From Providencia huaxiensis (GTDB taxonomy: Bacteria > Pseudomonadota > Gammaproteobacteria > Enterobacterales > Enterobacteriaceae): a stretch of DNA of 64,000 nucleotides. The notes under the pieces are model-generated. The model had not been told where the DNA came from. It saw only the letters and a program-made list of their open reading frames with translations, and did not search any database. Of the stretch, positions 29,839 to 38,842 are shown piece after piece (the stretch's first letter is position 1; each line of letters starts with the position of its first letter). The stretch covers positions 2,542,001 to 2,606,000 of the forward strand of contig NZ_CP031123.2 in NCBI RefSeq assembly GCF_002843235.3, given 5' to 3'. The position numbers and the translations under genes were made by a program.

Positions 29839-30462
29839 TTAAGCGGGTGTCAGGCCGGGCTGTACCACACTATAAATTTGTTTTTTCAATTCTTCTTGCT
29901 TAGCCAATTGGTAAACATGTGAAGCAACATCTGCGCGCATCACTAAACCATGAACTTCAACCTCTTGTTGAAGAACTGCTTTTCCCGTTGGCTCACCATG
30001 TAATAACCCACCAGGGCGAACAATCACATAATCTAACGAACTAGTTTGTAGCCATGACTCCGCAAGGGATTTTTCTCTCACTGCCTGGCCAAACGCAGCA
30101 CGTGACCGAGCAGACAAATAAGGCCATGAGTCTCCACAACCTAGTGACGTGACTAGCACCATACGAGATATACCTGCTTGCTCGGCACAATCAATCACCG
30201 TGCGGTGAGCTAAGTAATCTTGCGTACCTCCCATGGTTGAAATAACCGTAGCAGTTGTTCCTGCGGAATGACAAGCTGCCTTAACCACCTCACTATCACA
30301 AGCATCGCCAATTAACACTTGTACCCCTAAAGCCTCTAAACCTGATGCGGATTGCCTATTACGTACAACTGCGATGACTGGGCGTTTCTCTGCTATTGCC
30401 AACTGAGCAACCTGATGACCAACACCTTTTCCACCCGCGCCAAAAATTAACCATGGAGCCAT
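29839..30462 (-). CDS. NAD(P)H-binding SDR/NmrA-like protein
   Basis: The product is about 207 residues and a Rossmann-fold protein of the atypical short-chain dehydrogenase group. The N-terminus is a dinucleotide site (LIFGAGGKGVGHQVAQLA), with VLIGDACD, VISTMGG and YVIVRPGGLL later. The ATG at 30462 is chosen because a GGGAG ribosome site precedes it; longer starts exist to 30495. Substrate unknown. It is divergent from the hemophilin operon, and a palindromic Fur-like site lies about 80 bp upstream, so iron regulation and a heme- or flavin-related redox role are possible but unproven. Confidence 0.7.
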   Translation of the reverse strand: MAPWLIFGAGGKGVGHQVAQLAIAEKRPVIAVVRNRQSASGLEALGVQVLIGDACDSEVVKAACHSAGTTATVISTMGGTQDYLAHRTVIDCAEQAGISRMVLVTSLGCGDSWPYLSARSRAAFGQAVREKSLAESWLQTSSLDYVIVRPGGLLHGEPTGKAVLQQEVEVHGLVMRADVASHVYQLAKQEELKKQIYSVVQPGLTPA

Positions 30463-30538
30463 TTTTTTCTCCCTTTGTTTTGAGTGATACATCAATCTAT
30501 TTGTGATTTAAAGATCTAAAATTACCACAATATAGATG

Positions 30539-30552
30539 ATAATGCGCATTAT
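30539..30552. promoter_or_regulatory. Palindromic Fur-like site
   Basis: ATAATGCGCATTAT is a perfect 14-bp palindrome, preceded by TG and followed by TTGCATTTATTATTTG, which resembles Fur boxes. It lies between the NAD(P)-binding gene (minus) and the hemophilin operon (plus). Confidence 0.5.
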
Positions 30553-30816
30553 TTGCATTTATTATTTGAATCTATTTAAGCCGCGAATAGCTATCATCAA
30601 CGATGGAAAAGTAAACAACACTAACTTTAATGTTTTTTATGTAATTCATTTAATCAAACTCATTAAAATGTGACTAGTTTAACTTTTTCGTAAAAAAACA
30701 CTTATCATAAAAAATGATAAACCAACAAATTAATTACAAAAATAAATCGTAATATCAACAACTAACAACAAACAAAATACCAGTATCCCATTGATACCCA
30801 TAATTATTTTAATGTT

Positions 30817-30853
30817 AATGCGAAGAATTATCATTTGCATTTATATTATTATT
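30817..30853 (+). promoter_or_regulatory. Probable Fur box upstream of the hemophilin operon
   Basis: The stretch AATGCGAAGAATTATCATTT followed by GCATTTATATTATTATT contains Fur-type hexamers and shares the TATCATTTGCA core with the site before tonB. It lies about 100 bp upstream of the hemophilin ATG. The rest of the 480-bp spacer is AT-rich with no gene. Confidence 0.55.
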
Positions 30854-30943
30854 TGATTTAATACCTACCGTCATATATATGCGAAATAATAATTTCTTAA
30901 TCAATAGTATCGTTAATATCTTTAATAAAAATGGAGTATTTCG

Positions 30944-31690
30944 ATGAAAAAGTTAACTATTATCGCCCTAGCATTCGCCACGAGTGGGGTCACTTTTGCC
31001 GCTTCTGCTGAGATCGGCTTTGACCAAAGCCAGCCTTTCAACCCAAATGAACCTTCCGTGCGCGTTGGTAAAACAGAAGGGACAAATGGTGGCCATGGTG
31101 GCGCTATCGGAGATCCCGGTATTGGTGTGCAAACTGTATATGGTGGAAAAATAATTTCATTCTCAGGCCTAACAAAAATGGCGCCAAAAAAACAGGGAAA
31201 TGAAGCGCATGTGATTTCCATGCCTAATGGCCCTGGTTCACATGACAAAATGGGCGTATTTAACTTTGCCAAAGTCGCGGATGCTGAGGTGTATTTCGGT
31301 GAATGGTCATCGACAGGGCAAGTTAATGACACCACACACACGGCTTACTACTCAGGTAAAGACATCACCACCAATATGCCAACAGCGGGCACTGCGGAAT
31401 ACTCTGTTAAAGGAATAAGCCAATATAACGGAGGTGCAATGGCCGCAGGTACCCTGACAGCTAACTTTGGTACTAAATCTTTAGCAGGGAATATTGGTGC
31501 GACGAACATTGATGCCACCATTAAAAATAATGCTACCTTCGCAGGAGATGCGACACTTAATGGCGCATTAGGTGAAACCCGCGGGCACTTTTTTGGCGAC
31601 CAAGCTAAACATATTGCTGGGGTAACTGAATTCAGCGACCACAGTAAAGATATGGCCTTTGGGGGAAGCCGTGGGAATATTTCCCAGTAA
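30944..31690 (+). CDS. Slam-dependent secreted heme-binding protein (hemophilin, HphA/HrpC-like)
   Basis: The 248-residue protein has a Sec signal peptide (cleavage near FAASA) and no cysteine, so it is a soluble secreted protein and not a lipoprotein. The N-terminal half carries a Gly/His-rich stretch (GGHGGAIGDPGIG) and several other His residues that could contact heme. The C-terminal half is a TbpB-type beta-barrel of the kind recognised by Slam proteins (GTAEYSVKGISQYNGG, LTANFGTKSLAGNIG). Acinetobacter HphA and Xenorhabdus HrpC have this plan and the same gene order with Slam and a TonB receptor. Ligand is inferred. Confidence 0.82.
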   Translation: MKKLTIIALAFATSGVTFAASAEIGFDQSQPFNPNEPSVRVGKTEGTNGGHGGAIGDPGIGVQTVYGGKIISFSGLTKMAPKKQGNEAHVISMPNGPGSHDKMGVFNFAKVADAEVYFGEWSSTGQVNDTTHTAYYSGKDITTNMPTAGTAEYSVKGISQYNGGAMAAGTLTANFGTKSLAGNIGATNIDATIKNNATFAGDATLNGALGETRGHFFGDQAKHIAGVTEFSDHSKDMAFGGSRGNISQ

Positions 31691-31768
31691 TCCATAAATC
31701 AATCTCGGTGACCACAACAAAGCATCACACATTGCTGGTCACCACCCTTTATTACCGAAGCTAACCCT

Positions 31769-33223
31769 ATGCAATATCTTTTATTAACCCTTGCCATCAT
31801 GGTTACAATGGTCGCGCCCTCTGCATTTTCAACCAGTCTGGATACAGACCGTGAACAGTTGTTATGGCAAAAAGATAAACAAAATTATCGTGATAAAAGT
31901 GCAGTTGTCCCCCATAAAGACCAATTGCTACTCCCAGATGACCTATCAATCAAACTAAATGGGGAAAACTATACCCTAAAAAATAACGCTCAAGATCTAG
32001 GCCAGGCGATTTATTTGGCAATCAACCATCGGCAATTTCAAGACGTACAACGCTTATTGCCTCGCTACCAGCAGCTAACTGATGCGGACCCATTGCTTAT
32101 TTTATTTGCAAAAGCAGAAATCGCTAAAACGCAAAACCATTACCCTGAAGCAATTGCCCACTACCAACAAATACTGGCACTGTCACCAAAGTTTCTTCGC
32201 ATTAAGTTGGAACTTGCCCGAGCTTATTTTGACGATAATCAAAATAAGGAGTCTTTGGCTTTATTCCAAAACTTAATCAACGATGAAACACTTGCATTAC
32301 CTGCCAGTGTAAAGCAGACCATCCAACAATTTATTAGCGCTATCGAAAACCGAACAGCTTGGAGCGGGAGTCTCTCTTTCGGATATAAAAATAACAGTAA
32401 TATTAACCAAGTCCCTGATAAAAATAAAATTTGGGAAGTACCAGGTGGCACATTAAAAATGGACAACCCTATCGCGTCGTCAGGGCTCACCTATGACGCG
32501 AGCCTGAGTAAAATAATTCCTATCTCTGGCCATCATTCGCTGCAAATCAAGGGGACATCATATGGCGACCGCTATCCTCACTATGCCGAATTTAGTGAGA
32601 ATACCACCTCTTTAGCTGCTTTATACCGTTTTAATGATGCGAATACCACTGTCGCCGTTGGCCCATTAGTTGAATTAAAAACAGTCAATGAAAAGCGTCG
32701 TTATTTAGGGATAGGTGGCAAAATTGAAGCTGATTATCAATTCAGCCCAAACATGATCCTCAGTATGTCCGCGGATCACCAACAGCTTCATTACCAAAAA
32801 CCGTATGACAGTGCCGATGGTAATCGAAGTAGCCTACACCTAACGGGTGTCTATGGAATCACCCCAGATACCTCCCTATTTTTGGGAGCTGACGCGACGC
32901 GTCTCACCACAGAAGTTCGTAGTGATGATTATGACCAGTTGGGTGTCCGAGGCGGCTTCTATACCGTGATTACACCTGATGTGCATTTATTAGCACTAGC
33001 CACCTATCGAGAAAGCCAATTTCAAGCCTTCAATTACCTCCTGAATGTGAAACGCCATGATCGTGAAGCGATGTACTTTGCGCGGCTCAATTTTCCAAAT
33101 TATTCATTTTTCACATTTACGCCTTATACCAGTTATCGCTTTCGTGACAATCGCAGCTCCGCAGATGGAATTTACTCCTATCACCAGCACGAAATTTCTA
33201 TTGGGTTAGAAACCCGTTTTTAA
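31769..33223 (+). CDS. Slam / type XI secretion outer-membrane protein (DUF560)
   Basis: The 484-residue protein has a signal peptide, an N-terminal periplasmic region with TPR-like helices (about residues 65-190, with YPEAIAHYQQILALSPKFLRI) and a C-terminal beta-barrel of about 14 strands ending in aromatic F (LETRF). This is the surface lipoprotein assembly modifier architecture, which moves TbpB-like barrel proteins across or onto the outer membrane. Its cargo is almost certainly the hemophilin encoded just upstream (78 bp). The receptor gene follows 25 bp downstream, so the three form an operon. Confidence 0.87.
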   Translation: MQYLLLTLAIMVTMVAPSAFSTSLDTDREQLLWQKDKQNYRDKSAVVPHKDQLLLPDDLSIKLNGENYTLKNNAQDLGQAIYLAINHRQFQDVQRLLPRYQQLTDADPLLILFAKAEIAKTQNHYPEAIAHYQQILALSPKFLRIKLELARAYFDDNQNKESLALFQNLINDETLALPASVKQTIQQFISAIENRTAWSGSLSFGYKNNSNINQVPDKNKIWEVPGGTLKMDNPIASSGLTYDASLSKIIPISGHHSLQIKGTSYGDRYPHYAEFSENTTSLAALYRFNDANTTVAVGPLVELKTVNEKRRYLGIGGKIEADYQFSPNMILSMSADHQQLHYQKPYDSADGNRSSLHLTGVYGITPDTSLFLGADATRLTTEVRSDDYDQLGVRGGFYTVITPDVHLLALATYRESQFQAFNYLLNVKRHDREAMYFARLNFPNYSFFTFTPYTSYRFRDNRSSADGIYSYHQHEISIGLETRF

Positions 33224-33248
33224 GCGTTATGGCACAGAGAAAAACACT

Positions 33249-36212
33249 ATGTATAAATACAAATTAACACCTATTACTACTGCAATTATTACTGCCCTTT
33301 TTATTCCATCGATTGCTTTAGGGGAAAAAGAAGAACACATCGGTACCATTACTGTTCAAGATTCCGCAAAAACTATCAAAGAGCGTGATCAACAAGGCTA
33401 CGATGACCAATATGATGCAAAAGGCTCTAAAATTTATTTAGGAAAAGACCTTGTTGAGCGTTATAAAGGTACCAGTACCGCGGATGTGCTAAATAGCGCA
33501 GTTGGCGTCTATAGCGGTGACGCAAGAAACAGTGGTGCGTTAGACCCAAATATTCGAGGGATCCAAGGACAAGAGCGTGTTCCTGTTACGGTTGACGGAA
33601 CAGAGCAATCACTAACAGTTTACCGGGGTTACAATGGGGCAAATAACCGTAATTATGTGGACCCAAACCTCATTAGTAGTATTGAGATTGAAAAAAGTGG
33701 TTCTCTTGCTGGTGATATAAAAACCTCTGTTGGTGGTGGGATAGCCATCAGAACCCTAGGAATAGATGACGTCGTCGCTCCAGATGAAAAGTTTGGTGTC
33801 AGCTTAAAATTAGAAACCAGCAGTAATTCAACTCGTGAACGTATTCCTCACTATGGTTATGGCGAAGATTACCGAGATCACCCAGAGATTTATAAAGATA
33901 ATAACTCCGTATTCTCCGATCCTGTCGTCCACATCACACCGAAATCCCGAGGAAATGCACAATTTTTCAATTTTAAAGATAATGGCGGAAGAATAGCGGT
34001 TGGGACTCGACAAGAAAAATTCGATTTAATGGCTGCCTATGCCTATCGCCGCCAAGGCAACTATTTTGCAGGGAAAAATGGCGCTCACCGTTATAAAGAA
34101 TCCGTTCAACTAAATGAACAACAAACAGTACAGCAACAACTTGGCCCAGATCCTTACTTACCTTTTGCCGCGAATGTATTTCTCCCCGGAAAAGAAGTGA
34201 CTAATACCTCTAATGAGCTGGAATCTTATTTAGTTAAAACCAATTTATATCTCACTGAAAACCAAACACTACACCTTGGCTTTCGCCGGAGTGAAAGTAC
34301 CTATGGTGAAATTATGCCCTCACGTTTAGGATTTGCTGAGCTTGAAGGTAAACAAGTGCTACCACAATGGCCGTTGGCTCACTTTACAGTCAATGCCTAT
34401 AATGCCGAATACAAATGGAAACCCGAAGATAACCAATGGATTGACCTAAATGCGAATATCTGGATGACGCATTCCGTAGGAGATACCAATACCTCTGGCG
34501 GCTACCCTCGAGAGCCCAAAGAGCGTGACTGGGCCTTTGAGTATGGCTATGGCGATGGCAAAGATCCTAACATTGATGGCACGTTAATTAATACCGCAGC
34601 AACTAATTCTGAAAATGATCGCATTGGATTTAATTTACGCAATACCATGGCGCTCACCCCCGATCTTGATTTAACCATTCGCGGTTCAATGCTCAAAGAA
34701 AAATTAGACTCAAATGACGTTCCACCATCGCAAACTGCTAGCCCGTTTATTGCCCTTCCACGTAAAGGCCATCGACAAGAAACCAGTATTGCCTTTAACT
34801 TTAACTATCGCCCAACGAGTTGGTTGGAGTTGGATGCGGGAGCAAAATATATTGATGGCTGGACAGAAGATGATTACTTAAAAGAGCAAATGCGCAATCG
34901 AACCAAAGGCTTTCAAAACCCTGATGAACGACTTGCTAAACAAATCAATTACAACCGAATTTTAACCCAAGATGAATATAATAAAGCTATTGAAAATGGC
35001 TACCAACCCTTCAATGGTGGCTATAGGAACAAACAAATCTTACTCAAAACGATAGGGCTTGATGACACGAATTATACTGTTTTCATCACCAAGAGAAATA
35101 GCTCTCAACATCCAGAAGAAAATGGCGTTTTAGATGTCAATTTCCGCACGGAATGGAAATCAGATAAAGACGGGCGCTATACGACAAAAACGAACCCTTT
35201 CCATAACGGAACTTTTGACTCTCAAGCACGCGCTGTCGACCCAGTAACGGGTAAAGAAGTTTACGTCTATGGGGCAAGTTATTCGCATCCTTCAGATGAT
35301 ATCGAGCGAAAGCTCACTGAAGAAGAAAAATGGAAATTCTCAGGCAAACAAAAAAGCCATGGCTGGGCGCCTGCTTTTGGTGCAAATATTTGGTTGTCTG
35401 ATAACGACCGCGTTTATGCGCGCTACATCGAAACAGTACGCTTGCCAAGTATTTTCGAAAATAGCATTGGGTTTGCTGGGGAAAGTGAAGCTCGCAAAGA
35501 GAAAATGTTATTCAAACCCGAACGTGCGAAAACCATAGAATTTGGCTATTCCCGTAATTTACAAGGGTTACTCGGTGCTGAACGTCACGCTGATGTGAAA
35601 ATAGGCTATTACCATACTGTCATCGAAAATGCATTTGACCGTGATGGACGTCTTAATTTTGTTCAAGTAAAAGAGCATAAAACCGCGGGGATTGAAGCTT
35701 TGGCCCGCTACGATAATGGTGGGGTATTTATGGATATTGGTGTTGATTACCGCCTCAAAAATGAAGTTTGTGATGACTCCGCACCCGCTAATTTGGATCC
35801 AACTAACCGCTATAATATCTCTCAATGCACCACCGCAGGTTTCCCCGGTGGCTTTTTACGCACACAATTACAGCCTAAATATGCGATTAACTCTAACCTC
35901 GGCATGCGTTTTATGGATGAAACTCTCGAGGTGGGAACACGCTTACGTTATACCAGCAGCGTGCAAAATAAAGATGAACGGAAATTAATGCAGCAATTCC
36001 CAGGGAGTTATTCAATGGCGAATAATAGCCCAATGCACTGGACCCCGACCTTTACAGCAGATGCCTATGCCAGTTACCAAATTGATAAAAATATCAATGT
36101 CGAATTCTTAGTAACCAACTTAACTGATCGTTATTATATCGACCCACTAACACGCAGTATGATGCCAGCTCCAGGCCGCACACTACGCTTAGGATTAAAT
36201 GCACAATTTTAG
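33249..36212 (+). CDS. TonB-dependent outer-membrane receptor, probable hemophilin/heme receptor
   Basis: The 987-residue protein has a signal peptide (ending IALG), a TonB-box region (IGTITVQDS) and a plug domain (about residues 50-170 with GTSTADVLNSAVGVYSGD and IRGIQGQERVPVTVDG). A large 22-strand barrel follows, ending in LRLGLNAQF. The plug resembles heme/hemoglobin receptors of the HmbR/HphR group. Extended extracellular loops make it longer than simple siderophore receptors (700-800), fitting docking to a protein hemophore. Third gene of the operon, closed by a terminator. Iron-dependent expression is inferred from the upstream Fur-like sites. Confidence 0.85.
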   Translation: MYKYKLTPITTAIITALFIPSIALGEKEEHIGTITVQDSAKTIKERDQQGYDDQYDAKGSKIYLGKDLVERYKGTSTADVLNSAVGVYSGDARNSGALDPNIRGIQGQERVPVTVDGTEQSLTVYRGYNGANNRNYVDPNLISSIEIEKSGSLAGDIKTSVGGGIAIRTLGIDDVVAPDEKFGVSLKLETSSNSTRERIPHYGYGEDYRDHPEIYKDNNSVFSDPVVHITPKSRGNAQFFNFKDNGGRIAVGTRQEKFDLMAAYAYRRQGNYFAGKNGAHRYKESVQLNEQQTVQQQLGPDPYLPFAANVFLPGKEVTNTSNELESYLVKTNLYLTENQTLHLGFRRSESTYGEIMPSRLGFAELEGKQVLPQWPLAHFTVNAYNAEYKWKPEDNQWIDLNANIWMTHSVGDTNTSGGYPREPKERDWAFEYGYGDGKDPNIDGTLINTAATNSENDRIGFNLRNTMALTPDLDLTIRGSMLKEKLDSNDVPPSQTASPFIALPRKGHRQETSIAFNFNYRPTSWLELDAGAKYIDGWTEDDYLKEQMRNRTKGFQNPDERLAKQINYNRILTQDEYNKAIENGYQPFNGGYRNKQILLKTIGLDDTNYTVFITKRNSSQHPEENGVLDVNFRTEWKSDKDGRYTTKTNPFHNGTFDSQARAVDPVTGKEVYVYGASYSHPSDDIERKLTEEEKWKFSGKQKSHGWAPAFGANIWLSDNDRVYARYIETVRLPSIFENSIGFAGESEARKEKMLFKPERAKTIEFGYSRNLQGLLGAERHADVKIGYYHTVIENAFDRDGRLNFVQVKEHKTAGIEALARYDNGGVFMDIGVDYRLKNEVCDDSAPANLDPTNRYNISQCTTAGFPGGFLRTQLQPKYAINSNLGMRFMDETLEVGTRLRYTSSVQNKDERKLMQQFPGSYSMANNSPMHWTPTFTADAYASYQIDKNINVEFLVTNLTDRYYIDPLTRSMMPAPGRTLRLGLNAQF

Positions 36213-36239
36213 ATAAATGCTGTTGATTTACCCACTATA

Positions 36240-36275
36240 AATATCCGCTGCTAACCTTAAGTAGGAGCGGATATT
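36240..36275. terminator. Hairpin terminator after the hemophilin operon
   Basis: Ten-bp stem AATATCCGCT (36240-36249) with 36266-36275 and a 16-nt loop, between the receptor gene and a convergent acetyltransferase gene. Confidence 0.65.
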
Positions 36276-36288
36276 CATCACTTCAGTA

Positions 36289-36735
36289 TCAGAAAAATAA
36301 CCGCATAATGGTTTTGTCGAATTCATCTTGGTCTACAACTGCAAAACCAAACTGCTCAAAGAATGGTTTCATCATGTCGTTGCCTTCAACATAACAAATT
36401 GATACGGACTTATATTTGCCCAAATTTTTAATTTCTTCCAGAACTAGCGGAATAGCCTGAGAACCAAAGCCTTTTCGTTGATGCTTTATATCAATCATCA
36501 ATTGGTCAATAAACACTTCTTCTGGCCAACCATTTTCATGGTTTGAATAATATTGAACAAAGCCAACAGGCTCATCATCAACATAAATCCCTCGATTAAT
36601 ATAATGATCAAAAAATTTTGAGGCTGCGATTGACTCTGAGTTAAGAGCAACAAAGTCTTCCTGCTCTTTGGTTATCTCGAGGCAGATGATATCCACCCAA
36701 TTGTCTTTGGTGATATCTTTTAGGGTAATAATCAT
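36289..36735 (-). CDS. GNAT-family N-acetyltransferase
   Basis: The product is about 148 residues with the GNAT fold: VGFVQYYSN strand, a FIDQLMID strand and the acetyl-CoA loop HQRKGFGSQAI, then NDMMKPFFEQFGF near the end. It is of the type that includes spermidine/polyamine and small-molecule acetyltransferases (PaiA/BltD-like); the substrate is not known. The start MIITLKD at 36735 is likelier than MFM two codons earlier. Not obviously linked to neighbours. Confidence 0.75.
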   Translation of the reverse strand: MIITLKDITKDNWVDIICLEITKEQEDFVALNSESIAASKFFDHYINRGIYVDDEPVGFVQYYSNHENGWPEEVFIDQLMIDIKHQRKGFGSQAIPLVLEEIKNLGKYKSVSICYVEGNDMMKPFFEQFGFAVVDQDEFDKTIMRLFF

Positions 36736-36741
36736 AAACAC

Positions 36742-37546
36742 CTTGCTTTAGAATTTACCAATTACAATACCGTTGTGATAAAAAGATGGCTAAACATAAA
36801 TTTAGCAATAAATACTTTTTTGTTCGCGCCATTCGTGCCTTTGTATTTTTCAAGACGCAATAAACAAATAGCAGTCGATATGTTACGGATAACATTAATA
36901 TCAGCATTTAGACTAAAATAAAATTTCGACTCATTTATTGCTTTCTAATTAATGAATATTCAAAATTGGGATCCAAGTCAAATATCACAGCCAAATACAA
37001 TATTATTGTAATTTATCAAATTTTTTTGAAGAAACCTTAAAAAAACAAATTGGTTTATTAAACTAATAATCAGACTCAAATCAGGTAAAAGCAAAACCAA
37101 AAGATATAATCACAATAATAAACTCCAATAAAATCTAAATTTTCATCATTATACAAACTCAATAAAAATAAAACCTTTTCATATAAAAATACATAAAACC
37201 TGAACAACCTCACATTTATTAGGTATTTGATAACTCTTCGCATTAATGCATCTAAAAATCAAAATCACTTATGAAATAACATGTTAAAAACTTAATAAAA
37301 TATTGTATCAGACTGAAAAATAACAATATTTTTAATATTAAAATGCAAGAGAAATTCAATAAGCACATTTTTATTAATTAATTTTAATTAATTGATTTTA
37401 ACCATGCCTTTTAGGCATGGCTAAGAGACTTTCGGAATATTGTCAAGAAAATAGTTTCATGGATAGTATGAATACGAAAATGATGCATTTTTATTATAAA
37501 TATATACGAATAACTCTTAAAAACATTTCCAATGAAAGGTAACACT
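36742..37546. other. Long AT-rich intergenic region
   Basis: About 800 bp, very AT-rich, without a convincing gene. A small hairpin CCATGCCT/AGGCATGG (37402-37420) lies 127 bp before the next gene and could be a leader or attenuator element. The size suggests complex regulation of the downstream transporter/hydrolase operon, or relic DNA. Confidence 0.5.
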
Positions 37547-38335
37547 ATGGGTATATTAAAAGATAGTAAGTTGCTTTTGGTTAGCTTACTTATCATTCTT
37601 CTTTCGGAAGCTATAGGGCAAATTAAAATCAGTTTAGTTATGGTTTTTCCAATGCTTTATTCCATGTTGATGGGTGGTATTATCAGTTTTCCAAAATTCA
37701 AAATCCTCAGCGAAAAAAACATGGCACACGCAAGCTCTATAATGAGTGTCGCGTTAGTTATCTTAATTGCAAAATTAAGCACCTCCGTTGGTGCATCTTG
37801 GGAAAAAATTATTCAAGCCGGTGGTGCATTAATCCTGCAAGAAATCGGTCACTTTATCGGTACCATTTTACTCGGTTTACCCCTTGCCATTATGTTAGGT
37901 ATGGGTCGTGAAGCCGTTGGTGCAACTTACTCTATTGGTCGTGAACCCAATATCGCCATTATCGAAGCCAAATATGGTTTAAGTTCACCAGAAGGCCGTG
38001 GCGTTATGGCAATGTATATTTGCGGAACACTATACGGAGCCGTTTGGATGGGCATCATCGCCAGTGTTATCGCAGGACTCGATATTATGAGCCCTCTCGC
38101 TTTAGCAATGGGAGCCGGGGTCGGAAGTGGTTCGATGCTAGCTGCGTCAGTCGCACCATTATTGGAGCTTTATCCTGAACATGCTGCGGATATTCAAGCA
38201 TTCTCATCCTCCGCAAACTTGATGTCTTCAGTATTAGGTCTGTACATCTATATTTTCTTCTCCTTACCGTTTGCCTCTTTCTTATACAACAAACTCAAAA
38301 GAAAACGTGCAACAGCATCAGCAGATACAGAATAA
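37547..38335 (+). CDS. DUF3100-type multi-pass membrane protein, probable transporter subunit
   Basis: The 262-residue membrane protein has about seven to eight hydrophobic segments. It looks like DUF3100 (KISLVMVFPMLYSMLMGG, GREAVGATYSIGREPNIAII, AGVGSGSMLAAS). Conserved GREP and GSGSM motifs in membrane loops suggest a substrate path. The start at 37547 follows a GAAAGG ribosome site; 37532 is less likely. It is 12 bp before another membrane gene and one operon with an M20 hydrolase, so it probably imports the hydrolase's substrate. No biochemical function is established for the family as far as I know. Confidence 0.65.
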   Translation: MGILKDSKLLLVSLLIILLSEAIGQIKISLVMVFPMLYSMLMGGIISFPKFKILSEKNMAHASSIMSVALVILIAKLSTSVGASWEKIIQAGGALILQEIGHFIGTILLGLPLAIMLGMGREAVGATYSIGREPNIAIIEAKYGLSSPEGRGVMAMYICGTLYGAVWMGIIASVIAGLDIMSPLALAMGAGVGSGSMLAASVAPLLELYPEHAADIQAFSSSANLMSSVLGLYIYIFFSLPFASFLYNKLKRKRATASADTE

Positions 38336-38347
38336 GGATATAAGATC

Positions 38348-38824
38348 ATGAAAAAGATGGCAGAAATTGCAATAATCATCGTGTTAGTCATCATCTTCAC
38401 TTCACTGGGTGATGCTCTCGGAGGCTCAATTTATGGCCGCGGCAGCTTTGGCGCAGTCTTTAGCGACTCACTTATCGCCATGGCATTATTAGGGGGTATG
38501 TCATTTGTGGCATACTTAATTGCACAGATCCCACCATTAGGTAAGTTACCTGTGATTTTCTGGGTATCTTTAATTGCTGCAGGTCTGTGTTCACCATTAT
38601 TCCCTTACGATAAAGAAATGATCGCAATGACAGGTAAAATTTCACTCGCTGTCATCAGTACGACAGTTCTGGCATTTGCCGGTCTTTCACTCGGTAAAGA
38701 TATTGATAAATTTAAAGCCATTTCATGGCGGATCATCCCAGTTTCACTGGCGGTCTTTACGGGAACTTTCTTATTCGCTGCACTTATTGGTCAAGTGACA
38801 CTTTCATGGAGCGGCGTTATCTAA
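38348..38824 (+). CDS. Small multi-pass membrane protein, partner of the DUF3100 protein
   Basis: The 158-residue protein has about five hydrophobic segments and no soluble domain. Blocks such as LGDALGGSIYGRGSFGAVF, FSDSLIAMALLGGMSF and LSLGKDID are visible. I do not recognise a named family with certainty. Its position, 12 bp after the DUF3100-like gene and 18 bp before the M20 gene, suggests a two-subunit carrier. Confidence 0.6.
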   Translation: MKKMAEIAIIIVLVIIFTSLGDALGGSIYGRGSFGAVFSDSLIAMALLGGMSFVAYLIAQIPPLGKLPVIFWVSLIAAGLCSPLFPYDKEMIAMTGKISLAVISTTVLAFAGLSLGKDIDKFKAISWRIIPVSLAVFTGTFLFAALIGQVTLSWSGVI

Positions 38825-38842
38825 CCAGAGGAAATATTTACC

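Noticed and set aside
36742..37546. Possible CRISPR array or ncRNA in the AT-rich spacer
   Set aside because: No regularly spaced repeats were found, and only one short hairpin; low complexity alone is not evidence.
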